Positions 1 to 8,301 are shown, counted from the first letter of the stretch. The stretch is DNA of 64,000 nucleotides from DATAGF01 sp963835685 (GCA_963835685.1 CAWIGI010000012.1:186001-250000); one strand, 5' to 3'. Notes: generated by a model from the sequence alone, not told the origin. Numbers and translations: made by a program.

Positions 1-581
1 GCGACGTCGCCCCCTTCCCCCGCGCGCCGCGCGGCGACGGCCCGCTCCGGCTCGTCTACCAGGGCAGCCTCTCGGCCAACGGGAGCCACTACGACCTGCG
101 CGACGGGCTCGCCGCCGTCGCGGCCGCGGGGCTCCGGATCGACGTGTTCCCGAACCGCGAGGTCGCCGAGTACCGGGAGCTCGCCGCCGCGACGCCGGGC
201 ATCCGCCTGATGGAACGCCTGGAGCCGGCCGCGCTCCTGCGGCGCCTGCCGGCCTACGACGTCGGGTGGGCGGTCTTCAACCCGCGGCTCAACGCCGCCC
301 ATCTCGACACCGCCCTCCCCAACAAGGCCTTCGAGTACCTGGCCTCCGGCCTGCCGATCGCGGCCGGCCCCCACAGGGCGCTGCGCCGGCTGGTCGAGGA
401 GAACGGGGTCGGCGTCGTGGTGGAGGACCTCGCCGACCTGCCGGGCGTGCTCACGCGCGCCCCGCTCGCCGACCTGCGCCGCCGTGCCCTCGAGGACCGG
501 GCGCGGTTCACCGTCGAGGGGCACATCGGCGAGCTCGTGGAGCTCTACCAGGAGGTCGCCGCGCCGGCCGTCGCCGCCTGA
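1..581 (+). CDS. Glycosyltransferase, C-terminal part (partial gene)
   Basis: The frame is open from base 3 and enters from upstream, so the N-terminus is missing. About 190 residues remain. They resemble the second Rossmann domain of a GT-B (GT4-like) sugar transferase: a beta-strand entry (LRLVYQGSL) near the left edge and the NDP-sugar-binding region LPNKAFEYLASGLPI (about 310-365), matching the NKxxEYxAxGxPI pattern of the family. A role in envelope or exopolysaccharide glycan synthesis is the usual one, but acceptor and donor cannot be read from this fragment. The next gene starts 44 bases downstream behind its own -10-like hexamer, so it is probably a separate transcript. Confidence 0.8.
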   Translation, partial: DVAPFPRAPRGDGPLRLVYQGSLSANGSHYDLRDGLAAVAAAGLRIDVFPNREVAEYRELAAATPGIRLMERLEPAALLRRLPAYDVGWAVFNPRLNAAHLDTALPNKAFEYLASGLPIAAGPHRALRRLVEENGVGVVVEDLADLPGVLTRAPLADLRRRALEDRARFTVEGHIGELVELYQEVAAPAVAA

Positions 582-625
582 CCCGGCGGGGCCGGCCCGG
601 GGCGGGGCGCACTACACTCCCCGCC

Positions 626-1243
626 GTGGACGGCCTCCTCGATCTCGGCCTCTTCCCCCTCGATCTGGTCATCCTCCCCGGCGAGAAGGTCCCCCTCCAC
701 CTCTTCGAGCCGCGCTACCGCCAGCTCTACGCGGACTGCGTGCTGGACGACCGGCCCTTCGTGATCGTCCAGAGCGGCCCGACCGGGCCGGCGGACGTCG
801 GCTGCTCCGCGACGTTCGAGACGCTCGTGCGCCGCTTCGAGGACGGGCGCCTGAACGTCATCGTCCAGGGGCAGGAGCCGGTCGAGCTGGTCGAGGAGTC
901 GGAGGGGCGCCTGTACTTCTCCGCGAGGGTGCGCGCGCTGCCCGACGACCCCGCGCAGGCTCCGCCCGAGCTCGCCGCCAAGGTGCTCTCGCGCTTCCGC
1001 TCCCTCGCCGGCCTGCCCGACGACGCGCCGCCCCCGGCCCCCGACGGGGTGCCGCTCTCCTACGCCATCGCCGGGGCCTTCGAGCTGCCGTCGGGGCCCA
1101 AGCAGGAGCTGCTCGAGAGCCGGGACGAGGGGCGTCGCCTGGCGATGGTCGACGAGATCCTGTCCGCGGTCGACCAGGACCTGCAGCACGCCCGGCTCGC
1201 CGCCCAGCGCGCCAGCACCAACGGCAGGGTGACGACCCCGTGA
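626..1243 (+). CDS. LON substrate-binding domain protein (Lon N-domain-like)
   Basis: A 205-residue protein made essentially of one LonSB (PUA-like) domain: LGLFPLDLVILPGEKVPLHLFEPRY at the N-terminus is the typical signature. No AAA+ ATPase or Ser-Lys protease domain follows, so this is the stand-alone LonSB type and not Lon protease; its role is not established in general. The GTG start at 626 is chosen because the homology begins immediately after it. There is no clear Shine-Dalgarno, and TACACT lies at 613-618, seven bases upstream, as expected for a leaderless mRNA. The stop overlaps the GTG of the next gene (GTGA), so both are probably co-transcribed. Confidence 0.85.
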   Translation: MDGLLDLGLFPLDLVILPGEKVPLHLFEPRYRQLYADCVLDDRPFVIVQSGPTGPADVGCSATFETLVRRFEDGRLNVIVQGQEPVELVEESEGRLYFSARVRALPDDPAQAPPELAAKVLSRFRSLAGLPDDAPPPAPDGVPLSYAIAGAFELPSGPKQELLESRDEGRRLAMVDEILSAVDQDLQHARLAAQRASTNGRVTTP

Positions 1244-2118
1244 CGGCGCCCTCCGCGGCCGTCGCCGCGCCGCCGGTCGTCCGCGGCCGCGCGGCGCTCA
1301 TCTGGGTGGAGGGGCCCGACGCCGGCGCCTTCCTGCACGGCCTGCTCTCGAACGACATCGCCGGCCTCGGGCCGGGCGGAGCGACCCGGGCGCTGCTGCT
1401 CGACGCGAAGGGTCATGTCCAGGCCGACCTGCGCGTCCGCCGGGACGCCCCCGACGCCTTCACCCTCGTGCTCGCGGCCGGCGCGGGCGCCCTGGTCGCC
1501 GGCCTGCTCGACCGCTACCACTTCTCCGAGGCCCTGGAGCTGATCGGGCCCGAGGAGGCGGAGACCGTGACGCTGCCCTCCGGATCGGCGGTCCCCGCCG
1601 GCGCCGTAGTGGTGCCGTCCATCCTCCCGGGAGCGGTCGAGGCGGTGGTCGACGATCCCGGCGGCGCCATCGCCGCGGCCGGGATCCCCGAGGCGTCCGC
1701 GGAGGCCTTCGAGGCGGCGCGGATCGCGGCCGGCGCGGCGCTCGTGGGCGTCGACACCGGGCCGGCCACCCTCGTCCAGGAGGCGGGCCTCGAGGGCGTC
1801 GCCGTCTCCTTCGAGAAGGGCTGCTACCTCGGGCAGGAGACCGTCGCCCGCATCCAGTACCGGGGCCGGGTGAACCGCCTCCTGCGCGGGCTGCGCCTCG
1901 CGGCCGGCCCCCCCGCCACGGGCGGCCGGGTCCTGCTCGGCGGGCGCGAGATGGGGCGGATGACGAGCGCCGCCGCCGTCCCGGGGCTCGGGCCCGCCGG
2001 CCTGGCGATCCTCCGCCGCGAGGCCGAGGACGGAGCCGAGGTCGAGGTCGAGGCCGGCGACGGCGCCGGCGCGCCGGTCGGCGCCCGGGTGGTCGAGCTC
2101 CCGTTCCGGGCGGCGTGA
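1240..2118 (+). CDS. ygfZ: YgfZ/GcvT-like folate-binding protein
   Basis: A 292-residue protein of the YgfZ/GcvT fold. The diagnostic YgfZ motif K-G-C-Y-x-G-Q-E appears as KGCYLGQETVARIQYRG near residues 195-210, and the N-terminal LHGLLSNDI segment fits the tetrahydrofolate-binding half. YgfZ family members assist repair or assembly of certain Fe-S enzymes (family knowledge). Length is normal. The GTG start overlaps the previous stop as GTGA, and its own TGA overlaps the next GTG, giving a three-gene unit with the LonSB protein and a small hypothetical protein. Confidence 0.88.
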   Translation: MTAPSAAVAAPPVVRGRAALIWVEGPDAGAFLHGLLSNDIAGLGPGGATRALLLDAKGHVQADLRVRRDAPDAFTLVLAAGAGALVAGLLDRYHFSEALELIGPEEAETVTLPSGSAVPAGAVVVPSILPGAVEAVVDDPGGAIAAAGIPEASAEAFEAARIAAGAALVGVDTGPATLVQEAGLEGVAVSFEKGCYLGQETVARIQYRGRVNRLLRGLRLAAGPPATGGRVLLGGREMGRMTSAAAVPGLGPAGLAILRREAEDGAEVEVEAGDGAGAPVGARVVELPFRAA

Positions 2119-2384
2119 GCGACGCGGAGGCACTGATCGGGCCGGTGGGGGCCGCGGCGCTCGACGAGGCGCGCCGCGCGCTGCGGGGCGCCGCGGACGG
2201 CGACGCCCTCGCCACGCTGCGCGTCGCCGGCTGGACCCGCGCCGACTGGTCGTTCCGGTTCGAGCTGGCCGGGAGCGGGCGCCACCTCGTCGTGCACGTC
2301 CCCCACGACGGCAGCCCGGCGGCGGTGCGCGAGGCCGGCCCGGGGCCCGACCCCCTGACCCCGGGCGGCCGCGGCGCGGCCTGA
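2115..2384 (+). CDS. Small hypothetical protein
   Basis: An 89-residue protein whose GTG overlaps the stop of the YgfZ-like gene (GTGA), which supports the start and co-translation. The middle contains ARDW-like aromatic and charged residues (GWTRADWSFRFELAGSGRHLVV) compatible with a small alpha/beta domain. There is no signal peptide or membrane segment. I do not recognise the family. It ends four bases before the decayed BKACE gene. Confidence 0.6.
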   Translation: MSDAEALIGPVGAAALDEARRALRGAADGDALATLRVAGWTRADWSFRFELAGSGRHLVVHVPHDGSPAAVREAGPGPDPLTPGGRGAA

Positions 2385-2388
2385 GCCG

Positions 2389-2967
2389 TTGCTGCAGGCG
2401 GCCCTCAACGGGGACCGCGACCACCCGGCGACCCCGCGGACGCCCTCGGAGCTCGCGGCAGAGGCCCGCGCCGCGATGGACGCCGGCGCCCGAGCGCTCC
2501 ACCTGCACCCGTACGACGACGACGGCCGCGAGACGCTCGCGGCGGGGCCGTGCGCCGCGGCGCTGCGGCCCGTCCGCGCGGCCTGCCCCGGGGTTCCGCG
2601 TCTCGACTGAGGCACGTCCTGCTGTCCCTCGCCGACGCCCGCGCCTTCGTCGCGTCCGGGATCGCGTCCCGCTGCGCCAGGGCCCTGGTCGAGCCCCTGG
2701 ACGCCGACCCCCGCGACGCCCTCGCCCACACCCGCCGCCATCGAGCGCGCGCTCGACGAGGCCGGCGTCGCCCTGGAGCAGGTCCACCACGGCGACGGCA
2801 TCGCGTCCTGGGCGGTCAACCGCCGGGCGGCCGAGCGGGGTCACGGGATCAGGACCGGCCTGGAGGACACGGCCGTGCTGCCGGACGGCCGCGCGGCGTC
2901 GGGGAACGGCGAGCTCGTCGCGGCGGCCGCCGCGCTTCTCCGCCCGCCGCCTGGGCGCCGGCCGTAG
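2389..2967 (+). pseudogene. Decayed BKACE (beta-keto acid cleavage enzyme, DUF849) gene
   Basis: The first 73 codons from TTG 2389 give a clear BKACE N-terminus: LLQAALNGDR, then ARALHLHPYDDDGRET, matching the family NGAR...HxHPRxxDGxEs pattern. That frame stops at 2610. A second frame (about 2615-2735) continues with SLADARAFVASGIASRCARALVEP, and the first frame resumes near 2737 with AIERALDEAGVALEQ and the family C-terminus GIRTGLEDTAVLPDGR, ending in TAG at 2965. Together only about 190 codons remain of the usual 270-300, so the central barrel strands are deleted as well as the frame being broken twice. An active enzyme is unlikely. Intact BKACEs condense a beta-keto acid with acetyl-CoA using Zn. 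Confidence 0.72.
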
Positions 2968-3002
2968 GGCATTCCGTCCGCGTCCCGTGGCACACTACGA
3001 AC

Positions 3003-3293
3003 ATGCGTTCGCCATCGTCCCAGGGGCAGCTCATCCTCTTCCCGGGCGCCGCCCGTCCGGCCCGCCGCGAGCGGCCGCGCCGCCGCAGCCGGTCGGCCCG
3101 CATGGCCCAGAAGCTCGACGATCTGGCCGTCGCGGCGGAGCGCGAGGCGATCGCCGCCCGCCGGGCCGGGGACGGGGTCTCGGCGCGCGCGGCGCGCGAC
3201 CGGGCCGCCGGGGCGAGGCGGGCGGCGGAGCTGCTGCGGGCCGGACCCCAGGGCGTCGCGGAGGTCCTCGGAGGGCGCACCGAGGCCGCCTGA
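3003..3293 (+). CDS. Basic, Arg/Ala-rich hypothetical protein
   Basis: A 96-residue protein starting at ATG 3003. The N-terminus SSQGQLILFPGAARPARRERPRRRSRSARMAQ is strongly basic, followed by an Ala/Arg-rich region likely to form one or two helices (EREAIAARRAGDGVSARAARDRAAG). No known domain is recognisable. The codon pattern (G/C third positions) supports coding on this strand, although opposite-strand frames are also open here. A CACACT hexamer sits six bases before the ATG and there is no Shine-Dalgarno, consistent with leaderless translation. It converges on the gene ending at 3515, across a palindromic element. Confidence 0.55.
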   Translation: MRSPSSQGQLILFPGAARPARRERPRRRSRSARMAQKLDDLAVAAEREAIAARRAGDGVSARAARDRAAGARRAAELLRAGPQGVAEVLGGRTEAA

Positions 3294-3300
3294 GAGCGCA

Positions 3301-3515
3301 GCGGAGCGCCCGGGGACGTTGGTGGTGTTCTGGCCGCGAAAATCCCGCGAGGAGGGCCGCCGCTGTCGCGGCGGCTCTCCGCGGAAGGCCGGGCGGAGCC
3401 CGGCCTTCCTCCGGAAGCAGGGAGCCCGCATAGCTGAGCCTATGCGGGCGACCGATGACGCCGCATCCGCGATGATTTGCAGCCCGCCAGAAGTGAACGT
3501 TCCCGGGCGCTCCGC
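3301..3515. repeat. Hairpin array bounded by 20-bp terminal inverted repeats (MITE-like or bidirectional terminator)
   Basis: The ends are inverted repeats of 20 bp with one mismatch: gcggagcgcccggggacgtt at 3301-3320 and its near complement at 3496-3515. Between them lie three perfect hairpins: 3356-3363/3368-3375 (8 bp), 3383-3393/3399-3409 (11 bp) and 3425-3433/3440-3448 (9 bp). The element fills the gap between two convergent genes, and its right end overlaps the last codon of the minus-strand gene. No flanking target duplication is evident and it carries no ORF. It could be a MITE-like insertion or simply a strong two-way terminator. Confidence 0.6.
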
Positions 3516-3817
3516 TAGGCGAAGAGGATCTCGTCGCCCGGCTCGCCGGCCCGCAGGCGCTCCTCGATCTTCTCGAAGGCCAGCTCGTGAAGGACCGGCA
3601 GGAGCCCCTCGATCGGCCCGTCGAGGGCCGCCTCATCCCGGAACTGCACGCTCACGCGACCCACGAAGCAGGTCTTGATCGCGATCTCCCGGCCGTTCTC
3701 GAGCACCCGGACCTGAAAGCCCCAGAGCATCGGGGGCCCATCGCTCAACGAGGTCCGGACCGGCTGAGGGTCCAGCTCGTAGACGCCGGACTCAGTCTCG
3801 ACTTGACGGTGAGTCAT
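3515..3817 (-). CDS. Conserved-looking hypothetical protein downstream of ggt
   Basis: A 100-residue protein whose ATG overlaps the TGA of ggt (ATGA), so it is almost certainly translated from the ggt transcript. It is a soluble alpha/beta protein with alternating hydrophobic strands (MLWGFQVRVLENGREIAIKTCFVG) and an acidic C-terminal helix (LHELAFEKIEERL). No signal peptide is present. I do not recognise the family. Its stop codon overlaps the edge of the inverted-repeat element at 3301-3515. Confidence 0.68.
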   Translation of the reverse strand: MTHRQVETESGVYELDPQPVRTSLSDGPPMLWGFQVRVLENGREIAIKTCFVGRVSVQFRDEAALDGPIEGLLPVLHELAFEKIEERLRAGEPGDEILFA

Positions 3818-5385
3818 AGATCGATCACGCCCCCGACCCGGGTCACGCCGGCCGCCGCTCCCCCGCGCCGGAAGTCCCCCGCGGCCTCGAGCCCGCCGGC
3901 GCCGCGGCCGGCCGCGCTGACGCCCCCGAAGAAGAGGTTCGCGGCGCCCCAGCGGCGCAGGCCGTGGCCGTCGGCGGCGAGCGCGGCGACCGCCGCCTCC
4001 GGCACTCCTCCCTCGACGTCAACGCCGTCGCCCTCCGGGTGGACGCGGGGACGGGCGACGGCCGCGGCGCAGTCGAGCCCGCCGTCGATGACGCTCACCA
4101 TGGTCTGAAGGATGGCGGATCGCAGCCGGTTCGAGCCCGCGGATCCGAGGGCCAGCACCGGCTCGCCGCCGCGGAGCAGCAGGGTCGGCGCCATCATCGA
4201 GGTCATCCGCACGCCGGCCGGCAGGCCGCCGAAGCCGCCGGGGTTGAGGTCCTCCTCGCCGAGCATGTTGTTGAGGAGGATCCCGGTGCCCGGCACGACC
4301 ACGCCCGAGCCGGACCCGTTGGAGCTGGACAGGCTCGCCATCCCGCCCTCGGCGTCGACCGCGCTGATGTGGGTCGTCGAGCCGGCGGGCTTGCGGCTCG
4401 CGGGCGGCGGCGGCGAGGGGTCCCCGGTGGAGCCGGCGCCTCCGGCGAGGCGCGCCCACAGCCGCTCCAGGTAGTCCTCCTCCTGCAGGTCACGGGCGAA
4501 GTCGTCGTCGCGCAGGGCGTTCGCCGCGGCGCCGGCGCGGGCGATCGCGAGGTAGTGCGCGACGTCGTCGCGAGGAGGCGGCCGCGCCGCGAGATCGCCG
4601 AGGGCCGCGGCGATGAGCGCGCCGCCCGACGAGGGCGGGGGGTTGGTCAGGACCGTGACGTCGCGGTACTCGACCTCGAGCGGGGCCCGCTCGGCCACCC
4701 GGTATCCGGCGAGGTCGTCGTGCGTCAGGAGGCCCCCCGTCTCCTCCTGGTGGGCGACGATCGCGCGCGCGAGCGCCCCGTCGCGCATGCTCGCGGCCCC
4801 GGCCTGCCCGAGGTGGGCGAGTGTCTCGCCCAGGTCGTGGAAGACGACCCGCTCGCCCTCGCCGAGCAGCCGGCCCCCCGGCGCGTAGATGGCGGCGGCC
4901 TCCGGGGTCGCCGTCAGCATCCCCCCCAGGATCTCGTGCAGGTAGGCGGTCTCGGTGCCGAGGACGACGCCCTCGCGGGCGAGGCGCACCGCGGGCTCCA
5001 CCAGCTCGGCCAGCGCCAGGCGCCCGGCGCGCCGGTGGGCCTCGCCCAGCCCCGCGATCATGCCGGGCACGGCGACCGATGCCGGGCCGATGTGGAACAC
5101 CTGGTCGGCGCCGCCGAAGGGCACGGTGAAGGAGCTGAGCTCGGCGGGGTCGAGCGGGCGCCCGCGCGGCCCGAGCCCCGGCACGGCGACGAAGAAGTCC
5201 AGCAGGGCCGTCGCGCCGTCGGGAGCCCTGGTGAGCAGGAACCCCCCGGCGGCCGGGCCGGTGAGCGGGCTCTCGGCGACCGCCGCCGCGAACGCCGCGG
5301 CGCAGACGGCGTCCACCGCCCCGCCGCCGCGCGCGAGTGCCTCCGCGCCCGCTCGCGCCGTCAGCCGGTGGCCGGCCGCGACCAC
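3814..5385 (-). CDS. ggt: Gamma-glutamyltransferase family protein
   Basis: A 523-residue gamma-glutamyltranspeptidase homologue: AGGGAVDAVCAAAFAAAV near the start, then the autoprocessing and catalytic Thr in STTHISAVDAEGG (Thr about residue 337), the GILLNNMLGEEDLNPG segment, and the family SSxSP-like region as APTLLLRGGEPVLALGSAGSNR. The family cleaves gamma-glutamyl bonds such as those of glutathione after self-cleavage before the Thr. I place the start at GTG 5385, 30 bases after the ftsZ stop, because homology begins at once. No signal peptide is seen, whereas many GGTs are exported, so location and substrate are open. Downstream gene is coupled by ATGA. Confidence 0.85.
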   Translation of the reverse strand: MVAAGHRLTARAGAEALARGGGAVDAVCAAAFAAAVAESPLTGPAAGGFLLTRAPDGATALLDFFVAVPGLGPRGRPLDPAELSSFTVPFGGADQVFHIGPASVAVPGMIAGLGEAHRRAGRLALAELVEPAVRLAREGVVLGTETAYLHEILGGMLTATPEAAAIYAPGGRLLGEGERVVFHDLGETLAHLGQAGAASMRDGALARAIVAHQEETGGLLTHDDLAGYRVAERAPLEVEYRDVTVLTNPPPSSGGALIAAALGDLAARPPPRDDVAHYLAIARAGAAANALRDDDFARDLQEEDYLERLWARLAGGAGSTGDPSPPPPASRKPAGSTTHISAVDAEGGMASLSSSNGSGSGVVVPGTGILLNNMLGEEDLNPGGFGGLPAGVRMTSMMAPTLLLRGGEPVLALGSAGSNRLRSAILQTMVSVIDGGLDCAAAVARPRVHPEGDGVDVEGGVPEAAVAALAADGHGLRRWGAANLFFGGVSAAGRGAGGLEAAGDFRRGGAAAGVTRVGGVIDL

Positions 5386-5414
5386 GCCGACGGGCGCGTC
5401 GGCGCCGCGGGTCG

Positions 5415-6761
5415 CTACGCCGCGTCCTCCGGCTCGTCGCCGGGGCGGGCGGGCCGGCGGACGACGCCCGTCGACTCCGGGTCCAGCTCCGCCGGGGGCT
5501 CGCTCTCGACGTCGAAGATGCGAGGCGCGTCGTCGTCGCCCTCGCTCGGCGCGGCCGCCGGGTAGGGCAGGTCGAACCGCGTGACGCGCTCGGCCCGGCG
5601 CGAGAGCGGCGACCGCTCGGCGCGGCCCGCCGCGGCGGGCTCCCGGGCGGCGTCCGCGGGCGGACCGGCGCGGACGCCGCTGAAGTTCGCCGCGACGACC
5701 GTGACCCACACCTGACCCGACAGCTCGGGGTCGATCGTCGCGCCGAAGATGATGTTGGCCTCGGGGTCGGCCGCGTCGGCGACGACCCGAGCGGCCTCGC
5801 TCACCTCCACGAGCGACAGGTCCGGGCCGCCGGTGACGCTCAGGAGGATGCCGCGGGCCCCGTCGATCGGGGTCTCGAGCAGCGGCGAGGCGATCGCGGC
5901 CTGGGCGGCCTCGGTCGCCCGGTTGCCGCCGCCGGCGTAGCCGATGCCCAGCAGCGCGGTCCCGGCGTCGCTGATGATGGTCCGCACGTCGGCGAAGTCG
6001 AGGTTGATGAGCCCCGGCAGCGTGATCAGGTCGCAGATGCCCTGCACCCCCTGGCGCAGGAGGTCGTCGCAGACCTTGAACGCCTCGACCATGCTCGTCC
6101 CGCGCTCCAGCACGGCCATCAGGCGGTCGTTGGGGATGACGATCACCGTGTCCGCGGTGCCCTGGAGGGCCTCGAGCCCGGCGGCGGCGGCCTCGGTTCG
6201 GCGCCGGCCCTCGAAGCCGAACGGTCGCGTGACGACCGCGACGGTGAGCGCGCCCATCTCGCTCGCGATCTTGGCGACGATCGGCGCGCCGCCGGTCCCC
6301 GTGCCGCCGCCCTCGCCGGCGGCGATGAAGACGAGGTCGCTGCCGCGCAGCGCCCTGCGCACCTGCTCCTCGCTCTCCCGGACGGCCTGCTCGCCGAGAT
6401 GCGCATCCCCGCCGGTCCCGAGGCCGCGCGTGATCTCCATGCCGACCGGGATCCGGACGTCGGCCTCGCTCACCTCGAGCGCCTGGCGGTCGGTGTTCAC
6501 CGCGATGAACTCGACGCCGCGCAGGCCCGCCTCGATCATCCTGTCGACGGCGTTGCAGCCGGCGCCGCCGACGCCGACCACCCGGATGACGGCCACGTAG
6601 TTCGTGAGGTCGGCGCCGCCCGGCGCGCGCTCGGGGGCGGCGTCCGTGGCGCCGGAGGTCTCCTCCTCGAGCGGGTCGGTGCTGCGGAAGAGCTCGGACA
6701 GCGGCCCCTCCCGCATGCTGGGCCGGGAGCGCCCGCCCTCCGGGCGGCGCGGTTCGCTCAT
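5415..6761 (-). CDS. ftsZ: FtsZ-family cell division GTPase (atypical copy)
   Basis: A 448-residue tubulin/FtsZ protein. GTP-binding motifs are intact: VVGVGGAGCNAVDRM (about 61-75) and GGGTGTG (151-157), with the T7/NLDFADVRTI synergy loop, so GTPase and polymerisation chemistry look preserved. Oddities: a ~50-residue charged N-terminal extension before the core, Glu instead of the usual Met just before GGGTGTG, and a long acidic C-terminal tail without the canonical IPxFLR-type peptide that binds FtsA/SepF. The ATG overlaps the stop of parA (ATGA). No dcw genes (murein or ftsQ/A) are near, so this may be a second FtsZ or a relocated one. Confidence 0.92.
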   Translation of the reverse strand: MSEPRRPEGGRSRPSMREGPLSELFRSTDPLEEETSGATDAAPERAPGGADLTNYVAVIRVVGVGGAGCNAVDRMIEAGLRGVEFIAVNTDRQALEVSEADVRIPVGMEITRGLGTGGDAHLGEQAVRESEEQVRRALRGSDLVFIAAGEGGGTGTGGAPIVAKIASEMGALTVAVVTRPFGFEGRRRTEAAAAGLEALQGTADTVIVIPNDRLMAVLERGTSMVEAFKVCDDLLRQGVQGICDLITLPGLINLDFADVRTIISDAGTALLGIGYAGGGNRATEAAQAAIASPLLETPIDGARGILLSVTGGPDLSLVEVSEAARVVADAADPEANIIFGATIDPELSGQVWVTVVAANFSGVRAGPPADAAREPAAAGRAERSPLSRRAERVTRFDLPYPAAAPSEGDDDAPRIFDVESEPPAELDPESTGVVRRPARPGDEPEDAA

Positions 6762-7552
6762 GCAGCGACCTTGCCCGCGCGCGCCATCCCCATCCGGCCC
6801 TCCCAGACCTCGCGGGCGAGGTGGCGGTACCAGCGGGCGGCCTGGCTCTGCGGGTCGTAGCGGATCACGCTCTTGCCCTCCACCGGCGCCTCGGCGAATC
6901 GGATGGTCTTGCCGATGCGCGTACGGTACACCCGGTCCCCGAAGCTCTCCTGCAGGAGCTGGACCGCCTCGCGGCCGTGGAGCGTGCGGCCGTCGTACAT
7001 GGTCGGGAGGATACCCACGATGTCAACCTTCGGGTTGAGGTTCTCCCGCACCTGGGCGAGCGTCTCGCGCAGCTGGGCCAGCCCGCGCAGCGAGAGATAC
7101 TCGCACTGCACCGGCACGACGACCCCGTCGGCCGCCACCATGGCGTTGATGGTCATCAGCCCCAGCGAGGGCGGCGTGTCGAGCAGGATGTAGTCGTAGA
7201 GCTCGCGCACCGGCCGCAGCGCGCGCTCGAGGACCCGCTCGCGCCCGATCATCGAGGACAGGGCCAGCTCGGCTCCGGCGAGCTCGATGCCGGCCGGCGC
7301 GATGTCGATCTCGCGCGTCTCGATGATCTCCGAGAGCTGCGCCCGCCCCGTGAGCACGTGGTACATGCCCAGCGTGAGGGACTCGACGTCGATGCCCTGG
7401 CTCATCGAGAGGTTGCTCTGGGGGTCGAGGTCGATCGCGAGCACCCTCGCGCCGAGGTCGTGGAGGCCGACGCCGAGGTTGAGCGTCGTTGTGGTCTTGG
7501 CGACGCCGCCCTTCTGGTTGGCGAGGGCGAGGACGCGGGCGGATCGGGGCAT
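6758..7552 (-). CDS. parA: ParA/Soj-family chromosome partitioning ATPase
   Basis: A 264-residue ParA-type ATPase. The deviant Walker A is ANQKGGVAKTTTT at residues 11-23, Walker A' is AIDLDPQSNLS, and Walker B appears as YILLDTPPSLG. The C-terminal TRIGKTIRFAEAP segment is also typical. Such ATPases use dynamic binding to nucleoid DNA to segregate chromosomes or position cell-division or other cargo. The ATG at 7552 is used because Walker A homology starts directly after it; an in-frame GTG lies three codons upstream. There is no parB or parS nearby; instead the stop overlaps the ftsZ start (ATGA), implying translational coupling of the two. Confidence 0.93.
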   Translation of the reverse strand: MPRSARVLALANQKGGVAKTTTTLNLGVGLHDLGARVLAIDLDPQSNLSMSQGIDVESLTLGMYHVLTGRAQLSEIIETREIDIAPAGIELAGAELALSSMIGRERVLERALRPVRELYDYILLDTPPSLGLMTINAMVAADGVVVPVQCEYLSLRGLAQLRETLAQVRENLNPKVDIVGILPTMYDGRTLHGREAVQLLQESFGDRVYRTRIGKTIRFAEAPVEGKSVIRYDPQSQAARWYRHLAREVWEGRMGMARAGKVAA

Positions 7553-7629
7553 CGTGCGCACCTTGGTGGGGGCGGCTCTGGCTTTCGCCCCGTTTCGCCG
7601 CCAGGGCCCGATCTCCTTGCCGGATCCCG

Positions 7630-8301
7630 TCAGTCGGGGGGCAGCTCCAGGCGCCGCTGGCCCGCCCAGGCGGCGGCCTGGGAGCGCCGTTGGAAGCCGA
7701 GCTTTCGCAGCAGCTGGCTGACGTGGTTGCGCACGGTCTTCTCGGAGAGGTGCAGGACCTCGCCGATGGCGCGGTTCGTGTAGCCCTCCGCGATCAGCGC
7801 GAGCATGCGGCGCTCGCGGTCGGTGAGCCCGGCGAGCTCGGCCTCGGCCTGCTTGGCGGACAGCTCGCGGAATTGCGTCAGGAGGGCGCCCGCCGCGCGC
7901 GGGTCGAGCGTCGATTCGCCGGCCGCGGCCTCGCGGATCGCCTGGGTGAGCCGCTCGGCGTCGGCCTGCTTGAGCAGGTAGCCGCTGGCCCCCGCCATCA
8001 CGGCGCCGACGATCGCCTCCTCGTCGGAGTACGAGGTCAGCATCACCACGCGCGCGTCCGGGTGGTCCGCCTTGATGCGGCGGCACGCCTCGACCCCGCT
8101 TCCGTCCGGCAGCCGGACGTCCATCAGCACGACGTCGGGGTGGGTCTGCTCGTTGAGCTGGACCGCCTCGGCGGCGGTCTGGGCCTCTCCGACGACGCGG
8201 AAGCCGGCGGCGTGCGTCAGCAGCGACCGCAGGCCGATGCGGACGACGGCGTGGTCGTCCACGATCAGCACGCGAATCGGGTCGCGGGGTGCGGTGCTCA
8301 C
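7630..8301 (-). CDS. NarL/DevR-type response regulator
   Basis: A 223-residue response regulator. The receiver domain begins RVLIVDDHAVVRIGL, with the phospho-acceptor Asp in DVVLMDVRLPDGSG and a conserved Lys in YLLKQADAE. The C-terminal LuxR-type HTH is LTDRERRMLALIAEG...NRAIGEVLHLSEKTVRNHVSQLLRKLG. Architecture is closest to DevR/DosR-like regulators. The GTG start overlaps the stop of the sensor kinase gene upstream (GTGA), so this is the cognate partner, phosphorylated by it and acting as a DNA-binding regulator. Targets cannot be read from the sequence. Confidence 0.93.
   Translation of the reverse strand: MSTAPRDPIRVLIVDDHAVVRIGLRSLLTHAAGFRVVGEAQTAAEAVQLNEQTHPDVVLMDVRLPDGSGVEACRRIKADHPDARVVMLTSYSDEEAIVGAVMAGASGYLLKQADAERLTQAIREAAAGESTLDPRAAGALLTQFRELSAKQAEAELAGLTDRERRMLALIAEGYTNRAIGEVLHLSEKTVRNHVSQLLRKLGFQRRSQAAAWAGQRRLELPPD

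Noticed and set aside
1060..2844. 594-codon minus-strand frame across YgfZ and neighbours
   Set aside because: Shadow of plus-strand genes: low-complexity Arg/Gly/Pro content, no domain, and the plus-strand genes have clear families and overlaps.
3301..3515. CRISPR array or insertion sequence
   Set aside because: No repeated spacers, no transposase and only one set of inverted repeats.
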